From Shewanella sp. TC10 (GTDB taxonomy: Bacteria; Pseudomonadota; Gammaproteobacteria; Enterobacterales; Shewanellaceae): DNA of 64,000 bases. Positions within the stretch are counted from its first letter, which is position 1. The number at the start of each line of letters is the position of its first letter. The position numbers and the translations under genes are program-made. Shown here piece by piece: positions 9,394 to 18,217 of the stretch. The stretch spans positions 1 through 64,000 of the forward strand of contig NZ_VKHR01000005.1 of the NCBI RefSeq assembly GCF_009663145.1, read 5' to 3'. Below the pieces are notes generated by a model. That model did no database searches. It saw only the letters and a program-made list of their open reading frames with translations, and had not been told where the DNA came from.

Positions 9394-10031
9394 GAAGAGT
9401 CCTTTTCTTGAGTCATACCTGCTAAATACCCTCTTACATGACTACTGAGCATGGCGGGCAACGCTGCTTGTTCGGTAAAGAGTTTTCCGTCAACGGCAAG
9501 ACAGGTTAAACCATGGATACCACCCCACAATACTCGGCTCATCAATACAATATCCTCATGATTCGTCTCAGCAAAAAGAACATTTAGCTGCTCGACAATT
9601 AAATTGAACAATGTATCAATAGCAAGCTTATGTTTTGATGACAGCTCGACTCCTTCTGGTGCAGACAACTCAAATACCAGTTTAAAACAAGCTGAATGGT
9701 CATTAGCAAACTGAAAATAACTGTGCGCCATTATCTCAATCGCTTCAATCGCCCTAGCCTTATGTGCTTCAGTGTTATGAACATGGGTTTTGTCAGTCAT
9801 ATTTACCGTTAACTGCTGATATAAATCCGTTAATACTTGTTCAGATACAGATAGCAATAAATGCTGATAACTACCAAAAATATTAATCAGGGTACTCGGT
9901 GCATAACCAATCTGAGTGGCGACTTTACGTAGGCTTAAGCTTTCAAGCTGGGCAGTTTGTAAGTATTCCATCACAGATTTAATGGCCATATCATGAATTT
10001 CTTCATGAGTATGTTCTTTCCTTCTCGCCAT
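9384..10031 (-). CDS. TetR-family transcriptional regulator
   Basis: A 215-residue TetR-type protein with an N-terminal helix-turn-helix around residues 33-52 (SLRKVATQIGYAPSTLINIF) and a helical C-terminal domain resembling TetR_C_33/WHG types. It is the first gene of a two-gene unit with the MFS-acyltransferase and overlaps it, so it probably controls its own operon. The ligand is not evident; a fatty acyl or lysolipid is a guess from the partner gene. Confidence 0.85.
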   Translation of the reverse strand: MARRKEHTHEEIHDMAIKSVMEYLQTAQLESLSLRKVATQIGYAPSTLINIFGSYQHLLLSVSEQVLTDLYQQLTVNMTDKTHVHNTEAHKARAIEAIEIMAHSYFQFANDHSACFKLVFELSAPEGVELSSKHKLAIDTLFNLIVEQLNVLFAETNHEDIVLMSRVLWGGIHGLTCLAVDGKLFTEQAALPAMLSSHVRGYLAGMTQEKDSSCY

Positions 10032-10163
10032 CAGACAGTCCTTTAAGATGTTTAAGTTTGTCTAAACTAACAATAAATAAAATAAAAAACAATGTTCATA
10101 ATAAGTTTATTTTTACTCAGTCACTATCCGATAACTTAGCTGCACTAAAAAGCAGACACAAAA

Positions 10164-10183
10164 AAGCCCTCCGAAGAGGGCTT
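10164..10183. terminator. Terminator after cysQ
   Basis: Eight-bp stem AAGCCCTC/GAGGGCTT with a CGAA tetraloop and T-tracts on both strands. It lies between the cysQ end and the start of the TetR gene and ends the minus-strand cysQ transcript. Confidence 0.88.
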
Positions 10184-10214
10184 GTTTTTATTAATTTATT
10201 CAGCGAGTTAGTTA

Positions 10215-11024
10215 CTAGGTAGTCAATATATCATCCCAAGCTAAACTAGGGCTGCCAACGACAATAAAATTAGGATTTTCTAGTGTTTCACGCTCGTTGT
10301 AGCTCATAGGTTGTAAGTTGATATCCATCAATGAGCCACCCGCTTCTTCCAAAATAATCTGCGCAGCGCCAGTATCCCACTCACCAGTAGGGCCTAGGCG
10401 GACATAACAGTCAGCCCGCCCTTCAGCCACTAAACAGCTCTTTAAAGCGGCTCCACCTAACACGACTAATTCGCAGCTATTAGGATGGCTTAATAATTTT
10501 AAAACCGATTGAGGATCTTGACGGCGACTAACAGCAAGCTTTAAGCCAGACTCTTCAATACTCTCAATTTGTCGGCTCATAATGCGCACTTCATTTTTAC
10601 TATCACGCTTATAGGCACCTAAACCAGCAATCGCGTAATAACACACCTTGGTCATAGGAACATATACCACGCCCATTACAGGTCGATTATGTTCTACAAG
10701 TGCGATAATGACAGAGAAGTCGCCACTACCAGCAATAAATTCACCAGTACCATCTAATGGATCGACAAGCCAATATCGTTGCCATTCAGCGCGTTCAGAA
10801 AAAGGAATATCGGCAGCTTCTTCACTAAGAATAGGAATATCAGGAGTCAGTGCAGCAAGACCTGCACATATAATTTCATTCGCGGCTAAGTCGGCAGAAG
10901 TTACAGGTGTATTATCTGATTTTATTTCTCGATCAAAATCACCTTTGACATAGATGTCATGAATTTTTTGACCTGCCTCTGTGGCAATAGTGATGACTTG
11001 TTCAATAATTTCTTCTGGCTTCAT
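10215..11024 (-). CDS. cysQ: 3'(2'),5'-bisphosphate nucleotidase CysQ
   Basis: A 269-residue lithium-sensitive, magnesium-dependent phosphatase of the inositol monophosphatase fold, which hydrolyses 3'-phosphoadenosine 5'-phosphate left from sulfate assimilation. The metal-binding DPLDGT motif is near residue 87 and WDTGAAQIILEEAGG near 220. The ATG at 11022-11024 (MKPEEII) is chosen because GGAGT lies 5 bases upstream; the longer reading to 11042 has no such site. nudE lies upstream on the same strand. Confidence 0.93.
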   Translation of the reverse strand: MKPEEIIEQVITIATEAGQKIHDIYVKGDFDREIKSDNTPVTSADLAANEIICAGLAALTPDIPILSEEAADIPFSERAEWQRYWLVDPLDGTGEFIAGSGDFSVIIALVEHNRPVMGVVYVPMTKVCYYAIAGLGAYKRDSKNEVRIMSRQIESIEESGLKLAVSRRQDPQSVLKLLSHPNSCELVVLGGAALKSCLVAEGRADCYVRLGPTGEWDTGAAQIILEEAGGSLMDINLQPMSYNERETLENPNFIVVGSPSLAWDDILTT

Positions 11025-11135
11025 AACGACTCCAATCGCCAAATAATACGCTGAATACTGTCAAGTTAGACCAAATTAAGGATTTTTTGTAGTTAACTTA
11101 GGCTAATATTTTGTTTTTATTTTAATTTATAACGA

Positions 11136-11684
11136 CTATTTTGCTAAAAACTGCTGTGCGAGGAATAACGCACTGACACTTCTCGACTCTGAAAAGTCTT
11201 CATTCTCGAGTAAAGTTTGCCATTGCTCTAACGGATAAGGAATGACTTCTATCGGTTCAGGTTCATCGCCTTCAAGGGTGCTTTCATACAAGTCTTCAGC
11301 GATAAATATTTGCATTTTACTGGCAAAGTAACCTGGCGCTAAACTGAGCTCTTTTAGTAAAGTTAGCTTTTTACTGGCAAAACCTATCTCTTCTTGAAGC
11401 TCACGGTTGGCTGCTTCTATGGCTTCTTCACCAGGATCAATCAAGCCTTTAGGAAAACCAAGCTCATAATTATCTGTGCCAGCGGCATATTCTTTGGCTA
11501 ATAACAACTTGCCTTGATGTACAGGAACTATCATCACCGCACCACGACTACCGCCACTCATTCTTTCATATTGACGCTCTACTCCATTAGAAAATTTAAG
11601 ATGGAGTTGCTCAATCTGAAATAAACGACTTTTTGCGACGATTTCACGATGCAAGATTTCAGGCTTTTTATGCCGAGTTGTCAT
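11136..11684 (-). CDS. nudE: ADP compounds hydrolase NudE
   Basis: A 182-residue Nudix hydrolase. The Nudix box is intact around residues 78-100 (G in GLIDPGEEAIEA, then RELQEEIGF). NudE cleaves ADP-ribose, NADH and Ap3A-type substrates. The full-length similarity and the neighbouring yrfG (as in E. coli, where nudE and yrfG are adjacent) support the assignment. GAGG lies 6 bases ahead of the ATG at 11684. It is divergent from yrfG across 79 bp. Confidence 0.92.
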   Translation of the reverse strand: MTTRHKKPEILHREIVAKSRLFQIEQLHLKFSNGVERQYERMSGGSRGAVMIVPVHQGKLLLAKEYAAGTDNYELGFPKGLIDPGEEAIEAANRELQEEIGFASKKLTLLKELSLAPGYFASKMQIFIAEDLYESTLEGDEPEPIEVIPYPLEQWQTLLENEDFSESRSVSALFLAQQFLAK

Positions 11685-11763
11685 TAAGGCCTCATATATG
11701 ACGAATTTACGTAGACGAGTTACAATCTTACTACCCTAGCTATATTCTACAACTGGAATTTTC

Positions 11764-12441
11764 ATGTTTCCTTGGCATAAGATAGACACTGTTTTACTCG
11801 ATATGGACGGCACTTTGCTGGATTTGCATTTTGATAACCACTTTTGGTTAACCTTAGTGCCCCAGCAGCTCAGCCAACAAAGACAAATTTCTGTAGCAGA
11901 AGCACAGCAATTAGTGGAGCAGTCGTATCACAAAGTAGAAGGTACGTTAGATTGGTATTGTATTGATTACTGGCAGCAAAAATTAGGCTTAGATATTTTA
12001 ACCTTGCATTACTCACTCGTTGAGCGTATCCAAATGCGCCAAGATAGTATGCCTTTTTTACAAGCCCTACATCGAGCTGGTAAGCAGCGTATTTTAATGA
12101 CCAATGCTCACCCAAAAAGCCTTGAGTTAAAACTAGAACATACCGACCTAGCCCACGGATTAGATGCCACATTTTCAAGCCACGAAACAGGTTACCCTAA
12201 AGAGCACCCGTTATTTTGGGAACATGCAATTAAACAATTTAACTTAGATCCTAGCCGTTGTTTATTCGTTGATGACAACGAGCATATTCTAGAAGCATCT
12301 AAAAAAGCAGGTATTGGTTTTCAGCTCGGTATTTCTAACCCTGATAGTCAAAAACCTCATAAGGAATTTTTTGACTTCCCGGCCATTCACGATTATCAAA
12401 TGCTACACCAAGATTTATTAACCAATATAAAAGCCCCTTAA
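11764..12441 (+). CDS. yrfG: GMP/IMP nucleotidase YrfG (HAD family)
   Basis: A 225-residue haloacid-dehalogenase-type phosphatase. Motif I is LLDMDGTLLDL (nucleophile Asp near residue 13), motif II the threonine in ILMTNAHPKSL, and motif IV DDN near residue 171. In E. coli YrfG dephosphorylates GMP and IMP. The HFDNHFW stretch after motif I is characteristic of this subgroup. It is divergent from nudE and convergent with the gsp operon. Confidence 0.9.
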   Translation: MFPWHKIDTVLLDMDGTLLDLHFDNHFWLTLVPQQLSQQRQISVAEAQQLVEQSYHKVEGTLDWYCIDYWQQKLGLDILTLHYSLVERIQMRQDSMPFLQALHRAGKQRILMTNAHPKSLELKLEHTDLAHGLDATFSSHETGYPKEHPLFWEHAIKQFNLDPSRCLFVDDNEHILEASKKAGIGFQLGISNPDSQKPHKEFFDFPAIHDYQMLHQDLLTNIKAP

Positions 12442-12453
12442 ACGCTACGATCA

Positions 12454-12482
12454 AAAAAGGCATGTTATCCACATGCCTTTTT
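12454..12482. terminator. Bidirectional terminator between yrfG and gspN
   Basis: Twelve-bp perfect stem AAAAAGGCATGT/ACATGCCTTTTT with a TATCC loop, T-rich in both directions. It ends both yrfG and the 12-gene gsp operon. Confidence 0.9.
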
Positions 12483-12509
12483 ATTAAATCACAACCTAAA
12501 CTGATTCAG

Positions 12510-13271
12510 TTATAAACCAGGAATCACCCCATTATAATTAATTGGGTAATAACCTTGGCTATCTTGTTTACCCAAAAAAGATAATGCTTGAGTTAAATCT
12601 TCAGGCTGTTCTGGTGTCGGCTTAATCTTAGCGCTAACAGAAAAACGATTATTCTCGCCAAGTGATGCTACACCTTCAATGCCCATGGTATTCATGGTGT
12701 CATCAGTGTTTAACTGCACCATGCCATCGACACAGCTCAACCCAAGGGCGATATCACCTAACGGATATTCACCAAACTGATTTTTCACATCAATACGGTT
12801 TAAAAATAACTTACCACTTAACTGTTCACACCAAGGTTCACCTTGCTCAAGACGTTCGACAATTAAACTGACATCGCCTTCTATCTTGGTTCTAAAAGGT
12901 AAACGAGCATTACCCAATAAAAATTGATTCGGTGCTTCGAAGCGTAGATTCTCTGCCGAGATACCTGACATAGACCAGCTAATATCACCTTGACCACTCA
13001 CTGGAGTCGCACGACTACCGATTTGCAGATCAACATTGGCAGCACCGATAAGTAATGCCCAAGGATTTAAATCCCACTTCACTTGCTCTATCAAACGACG
13101 GTCAACAGACACAAGATCGGCACTACCTTGCCATAAAGTGCCAGTAACGCCACTGATTTTGATGTTGTTTGGCAATGGGGCAATGCCCACAACCCAATTA
13201 GCAGGAATATAAACCACCATAAAAATAAGGTAGATGAATACACCAATTATAATTTTCTTAATCAAACTCAC
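12510..13271 (-). CDS. gspN: Type II secretion system protein N
   Basis: A 253-residue inner-membrane protein with one N-terminal membrane segment (residues 6-27) and a periplasmic region typical of GspN. It is the last gene of the gspC-N operon. GspN is not essential in every system; it is thought to be an accessory of the inner-membrane platform. The gap to gspM is 12 bp. Confidence 0.9.
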   Translation of the reverse strand: MSLIKKIIIGVFIYLIFMVVYIPANWVVGIAPLPNNIKISGVTGTLWQGSADLVSVDRRLIEQVKWDLNPWALLIGAANVDLQIGSRATPVSGQGDISWSMSGISAENLRFEAPNQFLLGNARLPFRTKIEGDVSLIVERLEQGEPWCEQLSGKLFLNRIDVKNQFGEYPLGDIALGLSCVDGMVQLNTDDTMNTMGIEGVASLGENNRFSVSAKIKPTPEQPEDLTQALSFLGKQDSQGYYPINYNGVIPGL

Positions 13272-13283
13272 TACAATACCTGC

Positions 13284-13760
13284 TTACTTAGACAGCTGAA
13301 TACGACGAACTTTGACAAAACCAGCAATATCAGACTCTGATAAATCGACACTTTCCAGTGTTAAGCCTTTCTCTTCTACCAGTTCGTGTAAATAATTTAA
13401 TAAACTGTCGAACGGTACATCGTCCATCCACAATTGGATTTTATCCCCTTGTGGTTGCATACGAGTAATCTCTAGTTTGTATTGTCCAGCCAACTGATTC
13501 ACAACCGAGCTCAAACTCCCGCTGGATGTTGGTCTAGAGCCAGACTGCTTCAAACCCGCAATTTTATTTGCGGTCTGTTTGACATAGTTTAAAGTTTGTA
13601 ATTCCGATTGATGCCTCATCTCTGCATTTTCAGCAGCTTGAGAAATCGGACTCCAAATGCCCCAATACAAAATACCAATGATGACAAACACACCACAACA
13701 AGCAACGAGTTGCTGCTCACGAAGGGCTAAGCCTTTCCACCAGGTCTGCAAATTTTCCAT
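13284..13760 (-). CDS. gspM: Type II secretion system protein M
   Basis: A 158-residue bitopic inner-membrane protein: short cytoplasmic start (LQTWWKGLALREQQLV), membrane segment at about 17-35, then a coiled-coil and ferredoxin-like periplasmic domain. GspM binds GspL and forms part of the assembly platform. It follows gspL by one base. Confidence 0.93.
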   Translation of the reverse strand: MENLQTWWKGLALREQQLVACCGVFVIIGILYWGIWSPISQAAENAEMRHQSELQTLNYVKQTANKIAGLKQSGSRPTSSGSLSSVVNQLAGQYKLEITRMQPQGDKIQLWMDDVPFDSLLNYLHELVEEKGLTLESVDLSESDIAGFVKVRRIQLSK

Positions 13761-13761
13761 C

Positions 13762-14964
13762 TTATTTGCCTCTCAATGTCAGGGTTGTGTTCACTTCATC
13801 TTCACCACTGTTAATTGCACCCATATCGAGGTCATAACGCGTTTCAACGAGTTCTTTAAACTTATCAACCTGATCGTAAGTCTTAGCAGTCACTTGCATT
13901 CGAAGTTCATTTCTATTGGCATCAAAGCGTAACGAGTTTGGTTTCAGATCTGGCACTTGCTCAAATGAACCTCGTAAACCATCAAGCATTTCAAAAAATG
14001 CAGCTCCACCGCCTTGACCCTGCATACCGCGTAATTGCGAGTCCATTTGACTACGGATATTAACGATACGGCTTACATTGGGGATCACACGCTTAAATAT
14101 GGCTTCACTCTCTTGCTTCACTTCAGCTGTTTGGCTTTCTAGCTGATGAATTGTAAGCCCTTTATTAACCAGAGAAAGTACTATGGCGACGGCTGCAATA
14201 ATCGCAACGTTCTTCCACAGCATGAGGTGTTTACTATATTCACGCTTAGGTAAATAAACGCCGCTCAATAAATTAACTGGGGCTTGTAATATACCTTTCG
14301 CCAGCACCATCATAGGCAAATCTAATGGTTTTGGTTCAACCTCTGCATCCATAAAGACTAAATCTTCACTATAGGCAGCAATATTTAACGGCGCTTCATC
14401 TTCTTGCTTTTCTGGCATCAGTTTTGGCAATGCAAAATCTAACCAGGTTTTGGGTAAGCTAACTCCGCTACCTTCTCCGGTTCTAAGTAATAACTCGTCG
14501 CCCATATCAAGAGCTGCCCAGCGGCATTGCTCTAATGGTAATGCTAAACAATCTGGCACGATGCGTTTTACTTTAATGCCCGCTTCAAGTAACCAAGACA
14601 TCCAATCTTGCATTTGGTCATGAGCTACCGCAACAACGTTAAGTTTCTCGCCATCTCGAGGACCAACCACAAAGTGCATGTCTTCGACATCGGATGCAAT
14701 GGTTTCTTCGAGCATAAAAGGCAATGCTTTTAACGCTTGGCGCTGATTTTTTTCAGGCAAATTAATTTGCGTCAATGTCATGCTAGATGCAGGCACTAAA
14801 ACATCAACCGGACGATTACCGGCACGCTCAGTTAAGCTAGTCAAACTAGCAGCATCGCTTAACTCACCTGAGGCAATGATTTCTTGCTCCTGTTCTGACC
14901 ACACTAGCCAAGAACAAGGGCTTTCTGATGTTTTTCCTAATCGGATAAAAAGCCGTTCAGACAC
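13762..14964 (-). CDS. gspL: Type II secretion system protein L
   Basis: A 400-residue protein with a large actin-like cytoplasmic domain (to about residue 245) that recruits the GspE ATPase, one membrane helix (about 250-270) and a periplasmic domain that pairs with GspM. The start is probably GTG at 14962-14964 (VSERLFIRLG), 7 bases after GGAG; reading on to the upstream ATG at 14979 would place the ribosome site inside the gene. Confidence 0.92.
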   Translation of the reverse strand: MSERLFIRLGKTSESPCSWLVWSEQEQEIIASGELSDAASLTSLTERAGNRPVDVLVPASSMTLTQINLPEKNQRQALKALPFMLEETIASDVEDMHFVVGPRDGEKLNVVAVAHDQMQDWMSWLLEAGIKVKRIVPDCLALPLEQCRWAALDMGDELLLRTGEGSGVSLPKTWLDFALPKLMPEKQEDEAPLNIAAYSEDLVFMDAEVEPKPLDLPMMVLAKGILQAPVNLLSGVYLPKREYSKHLMLWKNVAIIAAVAIVLSLVNKGLTIHQLESQTAEVKQESEAIFKRVIPNVSRIVNIRSQMDSQLRGMQGQGGGAAFFEMLDGLRGSFEQVPDLKPNSLRFDANRNELRMQVTAKTYDQVDKFKELVETRYDLDMGAINSGEDEVNTTLTLRGK

Positions 14965-15027
14965 TGTTATTCTCCACAAGCTGCAATGGCGTCAATGCTA
15001 ATTGCAGCGGGTTGTTACGCTTGTTCA

Positions 15028-16032
15028 TTATTGCTGACCGCCATATTGGCGAGAAAGCACTTCAAAATTGGTGCCGCTTCGCTGTAATACGCTATCCATT
15101 CTAAAGGTTGCGTTATCCACTCTAGCGCCAGCTTTAAGTAAAAAGAAATTACTATCTACAACAATACTCGATTTCATATTGCTTTCTATGGCCACACTGG
15201 CCAACGTATTATTTTCCCAAAACTCTGCTGCAGTCTCAAAACCATCGGCAGGTCTTTGGTTAATTAAGCTTTCAGCATCGCTTTGGCTAATTTTATTATC
15301 TAGCATGCCAACCAGTAATGCCGCCTGCTCAACCTCAATGGTGTTCACATTGAGTAATTGCTGATTATTTCCTGGAATGGCGCAAATATAAGGTAATAAT
15401 GTCAAATACACCTGCTGGTTGTAACCCATTACCGATCTGAGCTCACTGCGATGGTTCAATAAAGTGTTTCCAGTACGATATGGCACATTGCGAGATTCAT
15501 ACTCAGCATCTTCCGCGCCATAAGGCATCGATGTCGTATCATCATCAATGTAATCAATTAATGTATGGGTCAGTCTTTCTGCACCAAAATCATCCATACC
15601 TAACGCTACTAATAAGGCTTTATATTGCATTGCTGCGACAGTTAATTTCGGCTGACCATTTTCTAAGTCTGACGATGTCACCGATAGCGCATTCAGATTG
15701 AAACAGGAACGCATATCCATCATCTCACCACCAATTTCACCAAATTCAGCGGGAAAAATAACATCAGCAAGTGCCCAGTATTGCTGGAGATGTACCGTGC
15801 CGTCACTGTCTTCCATGTCTTGCTTTAATGTCTTTTTTGCCAGCTCTTCGGCTGACATCGCATACCAATAAGCCTGATCATACTGAGCTAGGTTCAAGGT
15901 TCGGCGCATTGAAAGCTGGTTTCTGCTAGTGATATTAGTTGCAATAATAACGACCAACGCCACTATCAGCAGCACAACTAGCAAAGCGACGCCTCGCTGC
16001 TTACGAATACCGGGTAATTGCTGCTTCATCAT
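15028..16032 (-). CDS. gspK: Type II secretion system minor pseudopilin K
   Basis: A 334-residue prepilin-like protein. The cleavage region is KQRG/VALLVVLL near residue 14, followed by the hydrophobic helix and the large alpha domain that distinguishes GspK from other minor pseudopilins. GspK caps the pseudopilus tip with GspI and GspJ. As is usual for GspK, the +5 glutamate is missing (VALLVVL). It overlaps gspJ by 4 bases. Confidence 0.94.
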   Translation of the reverse strand: MMKQQLPGIRKQRGVALLVVLLIVALVVIIATNITSRNQLSMRRTLNLAQYDQAYWYAMSAEELAKKTLKQDMEDSDGTVHLQQYWALADVIFPAEFGEIGGEMMDMRSCFNLNALSVTSSDLENGQPKLTVAAMQYKALLVALGMDDFGAERLTHTLIDYIDDDTTSMPYGAEDAEYESRNVPYRTGNTLLNHRSELRSVMGYNQQVYLTLLPYICAIPGNNQQLLNVNTIEVEQAALLVGMLDNKISQSDAESLINQRPADGFETAAEFWENNTLASVAIESNMKSSIVVDSNFFLLKAGARVDNATFRMDSVLQRSGTNFEVLSRQYGGQQ

Positions 16033-16781
16033 GTGCCATTACCTGTGCTACCAGAGCCATTATTGCCAGAGCCACTGTTGCCGGAACCATTTCCATTATT
16101 GTTGCCGTTATTATTACCGTTGCCATTACTGCCGTCGTCACCAGAACCACTACTGTTACCGCCTTTTGGCAATAAGAAGCGTCGCTCGATAATACCAAGC
16201 CCCTCAATTTCTACTTCCATGGCAATCGCTAAAGGCAAAGTAGACGCATCGACTTCAGTTTCCCATTTCTCTCCCACAAAAAAGGAGTATTTAATATCAA
16301 TGACGTCTTCGATGATTAAACTTTTCAGCGGTTCAGCGCCTACTACTGGTTCAGGGTATGGGTAATACCAACGCTCTAATCGACCATCTTGTACAATATA
16401 AGCAACAGACTGCAGGCTACCACGGGGCAGCATGCCATCAGGGTTAAGCCAGCCTAAGCGAAAAAATACTAGTGCTTCAGTTTCAGAATCCAGCATATTG
16501 TCGCCAGTTTGAAATACCGAGCTAGTGCGCTCTCCATCCAAACCACGTTGTGTTCTGGCGACAATCTGACCTAAGTCGCGTTCAATTATTCCAAAACCTT
16601 GCTGCAATGCTTTTAGACGAACCGAGAATTCTTTAGTTGCTTCGTCATTTTTCATCACCGTTGATAGCACGGCATTTGCCGCCAAGCCTATCATGGCAAA
16701 AATCGCAATTGAGATAAGCATTTCCAGCAGGGTAAAACCTGCTTGGCTGCATTGTCGAGAACTAGCCTGCGTTGTGAACAT
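16029..16781 (-). CDS. gspJ: Type II secretion system minor pseudopilin J
   Basis: A 250-residue minor pseudopilin with cleavage site CSQAG/FTLLEMLISI near residue 15. The core matches GspJ to about residue 205; after RRFLLPKGG the last 40 or so residues are almost only Gly, Asn and Ser with two Asp. Such a tail is not part of the GspJ fold and should be disordered. The gene overlaps gspI by 20 bases and gspK by 4. Confidence 0.93.
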   Translation of the reverse strand: MFTTQASSRQCSQAGFTLLEMLISIAIFAMIGLAANAVLSTVMKNDEATKEFSVRLKALQQGFGIIERDLGQIVARTQRGLDGERTSSVFQTGDNMLDSETEALVFFRLGWLNPDGMLPRGSLQSVAYIVQDGRLERWYYPYPEPVVGAEPLKSLIIEDVIDIKYSFFVGEKWETEVDASTLPLAIAMEVEIEGLGIIERRFLLPKGGNSSGSGDDGSNGNGNNNGNNNGNGSGNSGSGNNGSGSTGNGT

Positions 16782-17130
16782 AACTACTCACTTGGGCAAC
16801 GATTCGGTTAAACCTATCTTCGTCGCTGACTAAAACTCTTATCATTCTAAAATTGTCGTCAGTCGTTTTAACCACCTCTTGACGCCAATACCAATCTTTT
16901 CCAGCCAATTCAACTTGGCCATTTTTAGTTCCAAGCTCCGGGAACTGCTGTATGAGTCGCGCTTCAACCATCTGATTGCTCGCGACCCATTGAGCTAAAG
17001 TACGTTCTTCCAAAATGGGTAAATTCGCCATTTGGTCGCCAATACTCTTTGTTACTGCTACAGCTGCGATGGAAAATACCGCTAAAGCAACAATGACTTC
17101 GAGTAAGGTCATGCCTTTACTGATCTTCAT
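16762..17130 (-). CDS. gspI: Type II secretion system minor pseudopilin I
   Basis: A 122-residue minor pseudopilin with cleavage site KG/MTLLEVIVALAVF near residue 7 and the +5 glutamate. GspI nucleates the tip complex with GspJ and GspK. It overlaps gspH by 14 bases and gspJ by 20. Confidence 0.94.
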   Translation of the reverse strand: MKISKGMTLLEVIVALAVFSIAAVAVTKSIGDQMANLPILEERTLAQWVASNQMVEARLIQQFPELGTKNGQVELAGKDWYWRQEVVKTTDDNFRMIRVLVSDEDRFNRIVAQVSSYVHNAG

Positions 17131-17692
17131 CGAAACTTCCTATAGCTAAACGCCCTAAAGCATCACCGACTACCAAGACTTCGACTTCTTTACCGTTCTG
17201 ATCATCTGTTAAGAAACTCAGCTCAAACGTCGTCATTTCGCCACTTGGAAATAGCAGGATTTGTGGTTCGGGATTTTTCTTCTTGTCTTCTTTTGATTCT
17301 TCAATCAAAGGTTCATCGAACCAAGACTCATCATCTTCATCATCTTGTACTAAAGGTAAGCCATCCAACAATAAACTTAACTCCACCCCTTCATCCATTT
17401 GCTGTGGAGCAAGCTGGCGGTCACCGGTTAATGGTTCCCACTTACCTTCTTTGTAATAGACAAATTCATATTCGTCTTCTTCAACGACAATACCTAAAAA
17501 TTGGCCACTTAGGATGGTTTCCTCAATGACCAGTTCAGTGGTAGCAATAAACTTTCTTGCCGTTTTTGTTAACGCTTGCTCAGGTCCCGCAGTGCTAGTG
17601 GTCATGGTCACAGCTGCGGCTGCTAAGCCCATCAACAATGCAACAAGTAACACTTCTAGCAGTGTGAAGCCTGATTGGCGCTTAAAGTTCAT
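17117..17692 (-). CDS. gspH: Type II secretion system minor pseudopilin H
   Basis: A 191-residue pseudopilin with cleavage site RQSG/FTLLEVLLVALL near residue 8. The C-terminal domain is beta-rich with an acidic loop (DDEDDESWFDEP, around residue 118) followed by a charged KEDKKKNPE stretch. GspH joins the tip complex to the main pseudopilin. It lies 25 bp after gspG. Confidence 0.93.
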   Translation of the reverse strand: MNFKRQSGFTLLEVLLVALLMGLAAAAVTMTTSTAGPEQALTKTARKFIATTELVIEETILSGQFLGIVVEEDEYEFVYYKEGKWEPLTGDRQLAPQQMDEGVELSLLLDGLPLVQDDEDDESWFDEPLIEESKEDKKKNPEPQILLFPSGEMTTFELSFLTDDQNGKEVEVLVVGDALGRLAIGSFDEDQ

Positions 17693-17717
17693 GATGCAAT
17701 ATCAAATCAAACTTCCA

Positions 17718-18152
17718 TTACTGGAAGTTCTGTAGGTTCCAATTACCGATATCATCTTCAGTACCAACTTGACCGTCAGGTCCTGCACTGAAAATATCAA
17801 TACGACCATTCTCACCTGGACTTAGTAAGAAGTAATCATTGCGCCAAGGATCCTGAGGTAAACGCTTAAGGTAACCATCTGGACGATAGTTGCGTGGCTC
17901 AGGAGAAGACGTTGGCTTTTGCACTAGTGCATCTAAACCTTGATCTGTTGTTGGGTAAACGCTGTTATCTAAACGGTACATATCAAGTGCATTTTCTAAT
18001 GCAACGATGTCAGATACCGCTTTTTGTAAATCAGCTTTATCTTTGTTACCCATTAAGTTTGGTACCACCATTGAGGCTAAAATACCTAAAATCACGATAA
18101 CTACCATGACTTCTAATAGGGTAAAACCACGTTGTTTACGATTCATTTGCAT
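17718..18152 (-). CDS. gspG: Type II secretion system major pseudopilin G
   Basis: A 144-residue main subunit of the pseudopilus. The cleavage site is KQRG/FTLLEVMVVIVIL with the +5 glutamate. Conserved GspG features follow: VPNLMGNKDKAD, ALDMYRLDNSVYPTTDQGL and the calcium-site region near SAGPDGQVGTEDDIGNW. The ATG at 18150-18152 is chosen since GGAGGAA stands 7 bases upstream; the longer frame to 18179 would swallow that site. Confidence 0.96.
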   Translation of the reverse strand: MQMNRKQRGFTLLEVMVVIVILGILASMVVPNLMGNKDKADLQKAVSDIVALENALDMYRLDNSVYPTTDQGLDALVQKPTSSPEPRNYRPDGYLKRLPQDPWRNDYFLLSPGENGRIDIFSAGPDGQVGTEDDIGNWNLQNFQ

Positions 18153-18217
18153 TGACGACTTCCTCCGATACGCACCCAATAGTGCGTGACAAAAATAAGA
18201 TTAATAACTTACTGCGC

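Noticed and set aside
15929..16365. Histidine/tyrosine-rich and leucine/proline-rich plus-strand frames opposite gspJ and gspK.
   Set aside because: They are antisense shadows of the Gly/Asn/Ser repeat of gspJ.
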